DNA of 64,000 bases from Dillenia suffruticosa. Its lineage: Eukaryota; Streptophyta; Magnoliopsida; Dilleniales; Dilleniaceae. A model generated the notes under the pieces. It made no database searches, had not been told where the DNA came from, and saw only the letters and a program-made list of their open reading frames with translations. The stretch is taken from positions 3,053,001 to 3,117,000 of the forward strand of contig JAVTVX010000027.1 in assembly GCA_033439265.1 (NCBI GenBank), in the 5' to 3' direction. The position numbers and the translations under genes were made by a program. The stretch's first letter is position 1. Each line of letters starts with the position of its first letter. Shown here in pieces: positions 46,831-58,238 of the stretch.

Positions 46831-48734
46831 ATGAGTTATTGGCTTTTTTGCTTGTGCTTTCTTCAGCTCATATGCTACCAAGCATTTGCACAAACTGATC
46901 CCACCAAGGGATTCACAGAGCAGCCACTTGATCAATCTAATTTTGACATTCAAAAGCCATACGACAAGTCTGTAGATCAGAGGTATAGCTTTGTTGATAG
47001 GGTGCACAAGTTGTGGGTTTACTCCACCGACAGGCCCCACACACCTACCAGCAATACTGAGCCCCGCACTGAAATCCGCATACGGGTAAGCTTCTTCTTT
47101 TTTTTTTTTTTGGGGGTAATTAGTTGTGAAACTATTTTAAGAATTAATTTTTTTAATATTTATTTTTTTATTCCTAGAAGTGGAACTCAAGACACACGTC
47201 ACTAAACACACACGCCATAGGTATGCTATGCTAGGACTATTTATTTCTTTTTGTAAGCATTACTAGGCTAATATAAAACCTCTCGAGTTTTATTTTCCAA
47301 AATCAAATTTTAAAGACTCTCAAAAAAAATCTGATTAAAGGAAAAAATATATCATTTCTTATAAGTAAATCAACACTATAGTATTGGTGTGCTTTGATTT
47401 CGCTGAAACTTTTAATAATTTTATCTTTGTATAATAACCCATCTAATCCATGCTCCATTAATAGCATGACTCAATATTATGATGGTGCTTATTGAGGTAA
47501 GGTTATTTGTATAATTTAGTGTTAAAAAAAGAAAAAAAAAACATGTTCATTTGTCACCCGAAATTTAACTTTATTTTTGTCTCTTTAATGTGAAATTCTT
47601 TTTTTTTTATTACGTAGAGATTCGAACATGAAATTACCAAATTGAGATAGGGAATTGTTATTACTAAAATGTCTTCTTGAGAACTTTAATGCCAAGTTCA
47701 TAAACGTCTTTGATTCCGTTAAGAAATATCAAATCAATTATTAAATAATAATATATATTAGAATAAATCAATAATTGATTTGATAATATTTTTTATCATA
47801 TGCAAAATAAATTAAACCAATCAAAGGCCTTCCGGCTTGATTAGCACCACTTTCTCTCTCGTCTCAATTTGGGAATTTTTTTTTTTTTTTTTGGCTGGTC
47901 CTTTTGTTGGGCAATATCTTAAGAATAGACAGGTAGGAGAAATATGAGATGCTGATTATTCACTTTATGGTGAGGGCAAAAAACTCTGATACCATTATTA
48001 AACTTTTTTTTTATTATTATACAATAATTTGAATCTGAAATCACCAAATTAGAAAAGAGGAGTTTGTATCATTAGGCTAAATAGCTGATGATGAAGCCTC
48101 CTTTCATACATAAGCATCCCATTCATACTTAATTAGTTTTTTATTATATTATATCAATCGGTATTTAAAGTCATATTTGATTAATTCGGTTCGAGCGCTT
48201 GTCAGGTTTATTTCAAAAGACATCTCTCTCAATATAATTTTTTTCATTCCTTGATTTCAAATTTAAAACTTTGTTAATCGATTTAATATTTTTACCCATT
48301 ACGTTGACTGTTGATTCGTAATTCATACCTCATTTTTGGCATTAAACTTTAAGGGGTACGACTACGCTTCCGGAGTATGGCAATTTGAAGGAATTGGATA
48401 CGTGCCATCAGGGACATCGGGTGTGTGCATCATGCAGGTGTTTGGAGCAAGCACACATGCTACCACATTGCAAGTTAGGGTCTACAATGGGCAACTCATG
48501 TACTATAGGAGTGTGGTACTAGACTCGAATATATATGACAGATGGTTCAAGCTCAATGTGATCCACGACGTTGAGGCATCAAAAGTGCAGATTTACGTTG
48601 ATGGTGTTCTCAAGTACGAGGCATCAGGCCATGGCGGCGACTCTCATTACTTCAAATGTGGGGTCTATGCCCAAAATAATGACACCAACTGTATGGAATC
48701 CCGTTGGAAGAATATTAGGATTCTCAAAAAGTGA
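46831..48734 (+). CDS. CBP: citrate-binding protein-like, copy 5
   Basis: Two exons (46831-47085 and 48354-48734) give 211 aa. The intron is 1268 nt, much longer than in copies 2 and 3, and holds AT-rich and tRNA-like repeat pieces. The signal peptide is short (MSYWLFCLCFLQLICYQAFA), followed by QTDPTKGFTEQPLDQ. Sequence is closest to copy 2 by eye. Family blocks GYDYASGVWQFEGIGY, SGVCIMQVFGAS, RWFKLNVIHDVEASK and YFKCGVYAQNNDTN are present. I chose 46831 because the frame upstream has only TTG. The acceptor context (ACTTTAAG) is weak but keeps the frame and matches the exon boundary of the paralogues. Secretory-pathway location is inferred. Confidence 0.87.
48005..48085 (-). mobile_element. 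possible tRNA-derived element fragment in the copy 5 intron
   Basis: Minus-strand reading: AGCCTAATGATACAAACTCC, then GGTGATTTCAGATTCAAATT. It parallels the fragments at 46240 and 47610, suggesting a small dispersed SINE-like family. Confidence 0.35.
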
Positions 48735-50566
48735 CGAATTTTAGTGTTTAATGTTTGGAACTTGTATATGACGATCGATTAAGAGTCACCAATTTTACCT
48801 AAAGTTTATCAGAATCCAAAATAACTTGTAAACAAATATGAATTGGGGTCCGCTTCAATCAACCCGATTTACATTGATCAAAGAGTAATGCTACATGAAT
48901 CAAATATATTAAATTTAACATAATAATCAAGATTTTAAATTTTTAAATAATTTTAAATCGGTCAAAACAGTTTTTAAATTATGTAAAAAAAAATCTTAAA
49001 AATTATTAGAATGGATAATTAGCACTTAAAATTTGATCAATTTGATCTGCACTCATTAGGTTCATGCTGGGTCACTCTTGGACCAAATTTAGAAATACCT
49101 ATTAAGACCAACACCTAGTTGGCCAGTAATCAAACATCACGATTATTAAATAAAATTTTGATTTTAAGTTTTGTGAAGGGATAAAACAAGCGGTGACATA
49201 ATTTTGTTCTTTCAAGAGTCTAACCTAAATTAAATCAAATTTAATTAAATTTAATATAATTATTAAATAATAAAAAAATATCTATCAAGTGTACCGTGGT
49301 CCAATATTACCTGCCAGCAGGCCGGCCTGACTATACTGAGATTAGTAATAGGGATATCAACTTTGAAATAATACGATTAAAGTGTTTATTTAATTTTTTT
49401 TATAAATTATTAATATATGATAATTATGTAAAATCTATTAAACTTAATTTGAATCCGAATAAATTTTTAAGGGAATAAAGTTCTCCCAACATATGTTTTC
49501 TTCATACATAAGATCTAAAACTAAAATCTTATTTAAAAAATAATAATATCTTATCACTGAATTAATTTAACATTCCATCCATAACAAAAGTAAGCAAATT
49601 TTAGCATTCAAAGACTTGCCAAGTAGAATGAAAATATTGTGTACTTCCTATAACTGACCCACCACCAGGGTAGAACCATAATGCTCTTGTTGATTCCATC
49701 AATCAAGACAAATCCAGCCTTATTAAGCCTTATCTTGGGGAATAGATTATTTCAGACAAGTTTAGTCACTGTTTACGTGTCACTATGACAAAATTAAGTG
49801 TAGTTTCAAAATAAATAAATATATATACACACTATTTCGAACCACACTAGTCGTTAAACGTTGATATCACCAAAAAAATATTTTACATGAAAAATTTTAT
49901 TGTTAGATTATATCTGATACTTATATTTTTACTTCAATCACGTGATATTTTCTATAAATATTCTCTAATAATATCCGTCGTAAGATTCTTAACTAAACTA
50001 AAACCAACAACAAAAGAACAACTAGATAGTTCGTTTTAGCAATAAAATAAAATAAAATAAAGAATTAAAACTAAAATGATGGTCCCAATTTCGATTCCAA
50101 TTCTAAAATCAAAAGATTTCTGGTCTGATTACTATTTTGAAATGATTCCAATTTGGTTCCTATTTTTTTAGGATTTTTATATTATTTTTAATTATTTTAT
50201 CTGTTTTTATCATCTTTAAAGTTCTCTCATGGTTTGGATGCAACTTCTTCTTCCATGATTTTTTAGGTTCGGCAAGATTTGATTCCTATGGAAATTATAA
50301 TTTTTAAAATTATAATTATTTTGTTACCTAAAGTCACAAAAATTATAAAAATATACACATTCATAAAAGTTTAAATACGAGATCTCGGGAAAGACATATA
50401 AATAAGAGATCTTTATAGTTCGGGCGTCTCTATAAAAACTAGAAATTATAAATTATATAATCCTATTTCATCACCAGACTAGAATAAATACCACATTTAG
50501 CTCTTAATGATAACTCGCCGGTATTGACCTTTACCTAAGTCCTTTAATAATCGTGAAATTGTGAAA
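48735..50566. other. spacer between citrate-binding copies 5 and 6
   Basis: AT-rich. Pieces of a dispersed repeat occur at 49110-49280 and, in the opposite orientation, at 49360-49570. No protein-like ORF. Confidence 0.5.
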
Positions 50567-51916
50567 ATGAAAGCTCTCAATTCCAAAATTGTAGCTATAC
50601 TATGCTTAATTGTTCTCTTAAAAAGCAAAGTGCAGGGACAGTCTGATGATCCGACAGATGGGTTCGAGGAACTTCCCTTGAACACGTCTCTGTATCATAT
50701 CCAAAAGCCTTACGATTTGCCTGTAAGCGATCGCTATAGCTTCATTGATGGAGTTCACAAGCTCTGGGTTTTTTCTACTGACAAACCTTTGTCCCATAAT
50801 AGCCCTACTAATCCTCGTACTGAGATCATGATTCAGGTATTTTAACAAAATTTCTTCACCCTTTTTCTTTTAACTTTTTCTCTTAAAAAGCTAGAAATTT
50901 TATTAGTTTCCAAGACATGCTCACATTTTGAAATAAGTTCATCATTTTCTTAAGCATAAACTCGTATATCCACTTTCTAATTAGATCAAAGCATGAGACG
51001 ATTTATTGTTTTACCAGCCTTTTTAGTAAGTTTTAACCAAGTCCAAAAATACATGAGAGCCTCATCCACTTTCGATCTATCTGAGAGGTTTTTTTTTTTA
51101 TTCCAATTGGGTATCTATAGTCATATTTCGAATAATCTGATTTGAATCTTGTCGGTTCTAATTTAAGAGAGAATTCTCTCAATATAATTTTTTTTATTCT
51201 CAAAACTTGAATTTAAGTTTTTAAAAATATGTGACTTCATGCATCTATCAGATTCATTATTAAAACTTGAATCTTTTCCTTGCAGGATACTACAAAATAT
51301 GCCAACTACTAAACCATTTCTAGTTGCGCTACTTGTGCAATGCTCAGATTTATATTTAACTGGTTAAAATATAAAATCAACTTGTAAATCTCTCGTACTT
51401 TGACTAATAAGATATGAATCTGGGGTACGACTTTTTCTTGATGATGAAAATTTAATTCTGTTCAAATAAGCCAGCTAATTTAAACACCCTTGTAACTCAT
51501 TTTTTTTTTTTTCTTTAACAACGCAACAGGGCTATGAATATTACTCGGGTGTATGGCAATTCGAAGGGTGTGGCTATGTCCCAAATGGGACAACAGGAGT
51601 GTGCATCATGCAAGTATTTGGTGCAGACCCTCCTAGAGCCACGACCTTTATGCTTAGAGTCTACAATGGTTCACTCTTTTACTATGCAGATTCACTCCTT
51701 CAGTCTGATATCTATGACAAGTGGTTTAGGCTCAATGTTATTCACGATGTGGAGGCATCGAATGTGCAGATTTATATAGATGGGGTTCACAAATTTGAGG
51801 CCACCGGTCGTGGGGGTACCTTTCACTACTTCAAATGCGGAGTTTATGGACAAGATGGCATGTCTCCTTGTATGGAGTCTCAATGGAAAGGAATTCGAGT
51901 CCTTAAGAAGCTGTGA
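50567..51916 (+). CDS. CBP: citrate-binding protein-like, copy 6
   Basis: Two exons (50567-50836 and 51530-51916) give 218 aa. The signal peptide (VAILCLIVLLKSKVQGQ) is followed by the family core: DPTDGFEELPLN, YHIQKPYDLPVSDRYSF, LWVFSTDKPL, then GYEYYSGVWQFEGCGY, GVCIMQVFGADPP, KWFRLNVIHDVEASNVQIY and YFKCGVYGQDGMSPCMESQW. It is the most diverged member of the cluster; for example it has extra cysteines (GCGY and SPCME) not seen in copy 3, which could form an additional disulfide. The frame can be extended by two codons only to a GTG, so the ATG at 50567 is used. Intact. Ligand unproven. Confidence 0.9.
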
Positions 51917-53369
51917 AATATTTTATCTGAATTGAGTTTAATCAAAAACTTTCGTCTTTGTCAAAGTAGCAAAAAAGAAATGTATGGACAAATCAAGTGG
52001 AGGAAAAGAAGGCTTATTTGGTTATGAAAAATAATATTTTCAGAGAGAAATTTAATACGATTAGTTTTACAGAGATATTTTATGTTTAGTTTTTAGAAAG
52101 GGAAAGACAATATTTAGATTATGAAGGAGTAAAATATTTTCATGACCTAATGTTGATACCAAACACAAAATGAGAAATACCATTAATCTGTCTGTCATTA
52201 CCAAAATTCTCATAATTCATTGTCCTTGTAACCATGCTACCACACTAAACAAACCACAGTAAGTTTTAGCAATACTACCAACCTGTTAATGATTACCAAT
52301 AGTTACAAAAATGTAGAATATTTTTTAAACTTCCCATTCTTGTACAAGGTAAATCCCCTCTTAAAACAAATACATAGTCTCAACGAATTGTCTTAAAGAG
52401 AGAAAGAGTGATGGTATGAAGAAGATCGTTGATGATATAGATTAATTCAATCCAGTAGACTTCATTACACAAAGGAAAAATAGTTAATTACAAATGGGTA
52501 TATAAGAAAATTTTCAATATTACAGACATATAAATATACTGGATTCACTTAATAGAATTTTTAAAAAGGAAAAAAAATAATGCATGAATAGACAATAATT
52601 GCTCGAGCATAACTTATAGAATTGATCATGAAGACTATTTTGACCATGATGCATATAATAATTTTCTTTCTTGTCTTGTGCATGGTGTCTAGTGTTCTAG
52701 GTGGGATTTTGCAAGTTGGGGGGCTTTACATTGTGCTGTGAGGGAAGAGCAAAGAAGAGAATATGGTTAAGAGCAGCAGCCAAAAAATTGAAGCTGAGAA
52801 ACAAGTTTCAGATGCCAAAATAGTGGTAGTGGAAATCAAACCCTCTCTGAATTTAGGATCTTTCGAGACCTAAAAGGAGCAAATGATGGCTGATTCTTAG
52901 GGTGGACCTGAACCTGAATAGGATTGGTTGGAAATCTTAGTCGAAACCCCAGCTTAGCGAGGCCTCCATCATTAAGAAATTTTGGGCCTTAACTCAGATC
53001 TAAAATTTGTCTTCCGCCCTTTCATAAGCCCAGCCTAGAGGTGGTGTCCGAGCTGCATGGGGGCTAGTCCAGGCTATACAAAGAGACCATGGCTACGCCT
53101 AATCTCTGCCGGCTAAGCATTAGGCTCCTCTGTCAAGCCCAAGCCAGGCCTTATATAAGTACCCTATAAGCTCAGGCCAGGTTCTATAATATTTGTGTAC
53201 TATTATAATAGTCGTGAAGCTATATCGCAACGAATCACGGAAAAGCTAAAAAAGCGAACTCCAAAAATTGTTTAGCTATATCGCAAGCCGTCATCATAGA
53301 CCAAAAAATTAAAAACCCCGAGGGAAGTCAAATTCTTTTGTGATCAATTCAGAGAGAGGGGGGAGACAG

Positions 53370-53620
53370 AGAGAGAGCGCTCTTCCAGCAAAACGAGAGA
53401 GACCGCAGATATTCGAACTGTTAAATTCTTGAGAAAATTATGAAGAGAAAAGAGAGAGAGAGAGAGAGAGAGAGAAATCCTAGAGTTTGAGGAGAGAGAG
53501 AGCGCTCTTACACGAAGACGAGGGAGATTGCATATATTCCAACTGCAAAATTCTTATTATGAAGATGAAATGGTAAGGAAAATTCCTAGAGGGAGAGAGG
53601 GAGAATGGGTCAAGCGGTCA
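53370..53620. repeat. imperfect tandem duplication, period 125 bp, with GA tracts
   Basis: The word GAGAGCGCTCTT occurs at about 53374 and 53499. It is followed in both copies by ACGAG/ACGAGG, ATATTC, AACTG and AAATTCTT at corresponding spacing. A (GA)n run at 53453-53476 separates the copies. Confidence 0.65.
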
Positions 53621-54398
53621 GATTCGGTTCAAATCAAGAAAGCTATCGTATATGGCATAACGATCAATTGCAAAATGTAACGTTTCCAAAAATTTTGATT
53701 TTAAATTCAAAATCAGTTTCCCACGTAAACATCACGAGAATTGTGGCTTCTTTTAATTAAAATTTGTTGGCTTTTATTGCATTTATGACACGTGTCCCTG
53801 ACGCATCTTGAAGATCATTAAAAACCATCATCCTAAAGATGGTCACATCACAGCCACACATCCACCGATTGCCCTTTCTAAAACAAATTGCACCGCATCC
53901 CTTTTTTAATAAAATTTTATTTTGCTCATACTTTTATAAATTTTTTCTTATTAAAGGCGAACTCAAGGTTTCATAATTACAAAATTTGTTTCGGATCAGT
54001 TGGTGTTATTCTTGTTGGCACTCTTGGGTTCGGCTCGTGTTGGGAGAAATCGGAGATATCTGTCTGAATTCAATTTGATTTGAATAAAATTTAATTAATT
54101 TAACGAAATTATCATATATCATTATTAAAAAAAATTAGTTTGGTAAAAAAATTAGTTTGGTAGTTGTAATAATTTTCATTATATGGCAATCTTATGGTGG
54201 ATTACTGGTTGCTGATGTTGGGATGCAGTTTTTTTTTTCTGTAGGCTTACATTATGAATTAAATGGCTTATGTTTAAAAAGGGGAAAAAATGGAAAATTC
54301 AAATTATACAGCATAAAAATGTAAAATGATGATCATAATTATTCTTATCTAATCCTGAAATCTAGAGTTCGAATTAAAAAAAAAAAACAGCCACCGAC

Positions 54399-54405
54399 TA
54401 TAAAT
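54399..54405 (+). promoter_or_regulatory. TATA box of the FAS1 gene
   Basis: TATAAAT, 194 bp upstream of the ATG at 54593, giving a pyrimidine- and C-rich leader of about 160 nt. Confidence 0.5.
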
Positions 54406-54592
54406 CCTCAATTAGAAACCCTAAAACTGTCCCTCCAGCCCAGCCCAGCCCATTTCGCCTTGCCACACCACAACTTCTGTAGACCTCCAGCAGCTGATAA
54501 ATAACAACCTTTCCCTCCAAATACAAGAATCCCAAGCCCGCCAAACTAATCCCCCTCCCCCAAAAAAAAAGCTCTCCCTTCAGCAACCGTCA

Positions 54593-55477
54593 ATGGCGGA
54601 ACTGTCCGGCGACTCATCTCTTAAAGTTACTTTCTTCATCATCTTGATTCTCATCTTCACAGTCTCCGTCACCGGAATCACGGATCAAGAACTCGAAAAC
54701 GCGATTGCAGCTCTCAGATCACGGAACTACGGCCTCTTCGGCAACGCGATCTCAACTTCCGATCTCCGTTACGAGCTCCTCGATGGCAATAACTTCACTC
54801 TCTTCTCTCCGATTAACTCCGCTGTCTACTCTCTTGACATGCTCTCCGACGCCTCCAACTACGTTCAAACTCTCCGCTACCACATCGCTCCTCGTCATTT
54901 TACAGTTTCAGATCTCAGAAATCTCTCCCTCTACTCTTATGTTGAATCTCTGATTCCGAATTACAGTCTCCTGATTCAGAATCGCAAGATTGGTGTTGGG
55001 TCAACATCAGATATTAGGGTCGGTGGAATTATGGTTTCGGTTCCAGATCTTTATCTCGGATCTGGTATCGCCGTTCATGGTCTTGACGGAATTTTGACGG
55101 TTAGATTCCAGTCGCCGAAGAAATTTTCCGGCGATCCAGCGTTTCTTGCTCCAAATCCTTGGCCCATTGAGGTCTTTCCTCCGCGATCTCGTCCTTGTCC
55201 GCGTTCATTTCATCGGAGTTCGACCCCTCCGGCGAGTTCTCCTGAAGGCGAATCACCGCAATCTTTGCCGCCAGAAAGTTTTCCTCCGAAGTACTCGCCA
55301 AAGGAACCTGTTGCGCCACCGGAGATTTCTAAGAATTCTGGTTCCAGAGATCCGACGACGCCTGATGAGGATCATTATCACCTACACCGGAATTCTCCCG
55401 GCCCTGGAAGTGGAAATGATAGGAAAAATGACAATTGGCACGGTAAATTTTCCAAGTTCAATCACTTTGGTTTTTGA
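54593..55477 (+). CDS. FLA: fasciclin-like protein (FLA19/20/21-type, single FAS1 domain)
   Basis: A single exon of 294 codons. Residues about 10-29 form a signal peptide (VTFFIILILIFTVSVTG). A FAS1 domain spans about 33-172, with the H1-like block FTLFSPINSAVYS (68-80), the conserved RYHIAP (95-100) and the H2-like block GIAVHGLDGIL (158-168). The tail (about 185-270) is rich in Pro and Ser (PPASSPEGESPQSLPPESFPP), suited to arabinogalactan-type hydroxyproline glycosylation. It ends in a charged Lys/His stretch with no hydrophobic GPI-attachment segment, so a secreted, non-anchored wall or apoplast protein is inferred. Family members act in cell adhesion and wall structure. The start is the only ATG before the signal peptide. 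Intact. Confidence 0.9.
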   Translation: MAELSGDSSLKVTFFIILILIFTVSVTGITDQELENAIAALRSRNYGLFGNAISTSDLRYELLDGNNFTLFSPINSAVYSLDMLSDASNYVQTLRYHIAPRHFTVSDLRNLSLYSYVESLIPNYSLLIQNRKIGVGSTSDIRVGGIMVSVPDLYLGSGIAVHGLDGILTVRFQSPKKFSGDPAFLAPNPWPIEVFPPRSRPCPRSFHRSSTPPASSPEGESPQSLPPESFPPKYSPKEPVAPPEISKNSGSRDPTTPDEDHYHLHRNSPGPGSGNDRKNDNWHGKFSKFNHFGF

Positions 55478-55905
55478 AATTTGCACATTCATTGATCCTC
55501 AGTTGCATAAAGTTCTCTATTTGGTTCTTTTTCGGTTTAAAATGGTGGTTTAACTGTACTCTTGCAAAAACCCTTCTTTTCTACCATTTTACTTGATAGC
55601 AAACATAGTGTCGTCTCTGCAATTAGATAGATGGATAATTGTACGTCTTGGGGTTTATACTGTAAAAATGGATATTGCAATTCAATCAAATATGTACAGT
55701 GTTTGGTGCTGACGATTGTGAACTTGCCTATTTCATATAGAGTATATCCTGCAATTACATGGCCATTGTTTGATACCAAAATTATGTAGAAAATGAGATA
55801 TAGATCATGCTTGCAGGGCTTATTAGGAACAAAATTAAAGCACTCGAGACAGGAATTTTGGACATGTCCAAGGCAGTGCGTGGTTTTTAAGTGGGAAAAA
55901 CAGAT

Positions 55906-56271
55906 TTAAGTAGAATGGTTCTCTGTGGTGTTAGTAACGTCCTCCTCAGTAGCATCACAGTAGCCGCGTGGGATACTGCCTTCTTAGGCAGTGAAGCCAA
56001 GTGAGGTAAGCATGGCTGGCCAGCATTCGTGCTCTATGATTTGAATGGCACGGCAACATTCATGGCCCAAATAGGTCTCCCCATTGAGGAAGAATAGGAT
56101 GACCTCGCTTGCACAGGACTGGAGCTTGAATGGAGAATCCCAGCACTTGGATTCACTCTCTAAATTGAGTCATGCTGCCAGGGTTGATTTGGGCAGCATA
56201 GGTCTTGCCCTGACCATTAAGGCCATGGTCCATGTAAGGAGAGTGAGAAAGAGCCTCATTGAATATGCCAT
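55906..56271 (-). pseudogene. EC1: egg cell-secreted protein 1 (EC1)-like pseudogene
   Basis: The reading frame from ATG 56271 to TAA 55906 is colinear over 122 codons with EC1 proteins and needs no indel, but it contains two nonsense codons. TGA stands in the LAA*L context where the neighbour at 58168 has Arg (LAARL). TAA stands in GFTA*EG where the neighbour has GFTAEEG. A signal peptide and all six family cysteines (KCW, SCAS, ECC, HECW, GYC) are kept. The intact gene 1.5 kb away on the same strand suggests local duplication followed by recent loss. Confidence 0.85.
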
Positions 56272-57787
56272 GAGAGAGACAGGGAGAGTGAGAATAAAAT
56301 TAGATAGTCAGAGGCAGAGATGGTGAGGACCGAGGAGGATGTGTGAAGGAGTAGTTGCTTTATATAGAGCAAAGATGAGGGTTCTTGGGTTGCTTGGAAG
56401 TTCAAGAGGGAGCCCAGGAAGTTACGAGGGAGATGAAGGGATAAAATTCTATGAGGGTCTTGAATGTCTCAAACTGTTATGGGATTTGATCATACAACAG
56501 TAAAAGGGACAATAAATTTTTAGTTAATCCTTGATTGATCGGTTTTAGTGGATTTTGCGGCTACTGAATTTGATCTATGGTTTTTTATGGGAAGAATGGT
56601 GATACGCAGCACTTTGATGAGGCATATTTTACCGTCCACCACCCTTTAGCTGGAATGCAAGCCAAAAATTGCATTGAACACTTCTTGTGGGGATTAAGTA
56701 CCTCGAGTTAACATGATATTTTGTTACTTCCGCAACATGTACTTGCTTTTTAATCGAACATGAATGTAGGTAAATATGCTACCTACATGTGGTAAATGAC
56801 ATGTTTGGGCTTGAGGACCGACAATTGACCCGGAAAAGGGAAAGAACAACAAAAACATAATCACTGTAGTTCTTTATTAATCTGGCCCATCCTGATACTG
56901 ATATGTTCGTCAAATTTCAAAAGATGATAAAACATTTGAAGTAAGGTAGTGACGTGTGATTAATAACTGAGTGACAAATCTTTGGTTTTCCTATTCTGCT
57001 TCATGATATTACTTTCTAGGTGCTGGAGTTATAATACCCAAATAAGAGTGGAATGAGGTTGAGAACACATTGCATAATGTCATACCAAAACATACTGCAG
57101 CATCTAAGTTCGAACATATTGCATCACTTTGCTTCATGTCCTCATGAGACTCAGAATGGTCACTTGATGACTTCTGTTTTGCCCTTTTACTACTCTACTT
57201 CAATTTGGGCATTCATGTCTCGTCTAGATTGGACTCACGTGATGAGAAATTTAACCAAAATTTTCTCAGCTGTGCTGAGGCTGCTTCTCTCTGTCCTTCT
57301 GAATTTCATCTTCTTTTTCAAGATGTTAAATTATCATTTAAAGCGTATAATAAGTGGCCCTCTAGACAGACAGAGCTGCATAGCAGACTGATCTGAGATC
57401 TTATTTTGATCTGATCCACCTCACATGGATTTTGCAATCCAATGGCAGGCATCGATTTATTTATACTTTGTTATATATACTCCCTGGGTAGAAACCATTT
57501 GATGAATATTTTATGACTGCAAGTTCATTTTTACTTTATAATAATGGATCTTGACAAGTTATGTGAATGAGTGGTAGTTTTATTATAGGTGGTCATTATT
57601 ACATGGTTCATAACACCCGTCACCCCCACCATACCATAAACCCTCAAAGTAAAGCCCTTAACTTGCAAAAACACATACTGCACACAAAGAAACTCTACAA
57701 GCAAACGCTCCACTGTTTGCAAAGCCCACAAAGGTGAGACCCTAAGCAAAACTGGTGGAGGGATAGACGAATGAGAGCTCCAACTCC
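56272..57787. other. intergenic between the EC1 pseudogene and the EC1 gene
   Basis: Low-copy-looking sequence without a convincing gene. ORFs at 57053-57396 show no recognisable domain. The part next to 57787 is likely the EC1 3' UTR. Confidence 0.45.
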
Positions 57788-58168
57788 TCAGCCAGCAAGA
57801 GGCGTGATAGCAGGAGCAGGAGAATCATCAGACAAAGCAGCATCACAATAACCTTTCAATATGTTGCCTTCCTCTGCAGTGAAGCCGAGTGAGCTAAGCA
57901 TTGCAGGCCAGCAATGATGAGTGATGATACTAATGGAATTGCAACACTCCGACCCCAACTCTGTCTCTCCATTTAGGAAGAAAGTGATAATCTCGTTGGA
58001 GCATGATTTGATCTCCAAAAGAGCATTCCAGCATTCAACTAATCCCCCGCTGGTGTCGAGGCGTGCTGCAAGGTTGTAACCGGGCTCTATAGCCAATTGT
58101 CTAGATGCAGCCATATTTGTTATGAAAAATGCAACTATGAGAATTGAGAACAGGCTTTTAGGAGCCAT
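57788..58168 (-). CDS. EC1: egg cell-secreted protein 1 (EC1)-like
   Basis: A single exon of 126 codons. The signal peptide is residues 1 to about 21 (LFSILIVAFFITNMAAS). The mature prolamin-like domain has six cysteines (C46, C56, C75, C76, C86, C108) and both EC1 signature blocks: GGLVECWNALLEIKSCSNEI with FFLNGE, and HCWPAMLSSLGFTAEE. Family knowledge: in Arabidopsis EC1 proteins are stored in egg-cell vesicles, secreted on sperm arrival and needed for sperm activation and gamete fusion. A TATA box (CTATATAACA on the minus strand, 58271-58280) lies about 105 bp upstream, and a GA/CT tract (58209-58234) sits in the presumed leader. Length matches the family. Intact. Confidence 0.94.
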   Translation of the reverse strand: MAPKSLFSILIVAFFITNMAASRQLAIEPGYNLAARLDTSGGLVECWNALLEIKSCSNEIITFFLNGETELGSECCNSISIITHHCWPAMLSSLGFTAEEGNILKGYCDAALSDDSPAPAITPLAG

Positions 58169-58207
58169 GGGAAGAGAGAGAAAAGTTGAATCGGATACTA
58201 ATAGGTT

Positions 58208-58238
<31 letters not shown>

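Larger units (their letters stand above)
51917..54592. other. intergenic between the citrate-binding cluster and the FAS1 gene
   Basis: Holds a 37-codon ORF with a hydrophobic start (52628-52741), a GC-richer, transposon-like patch (52900-53200), a 125-bp tandem duplication with GA tracts (53370-53620) and the FAS1 promoter, with TATAAAT at 54399-54405. No confident gene. Confidence 0.45.

Noticed and set aside
57053-57396. 112- and 63-codon ORFs between the EC1 loci
   Set aside because: No signal peptide pattern, domain or paralogue support.
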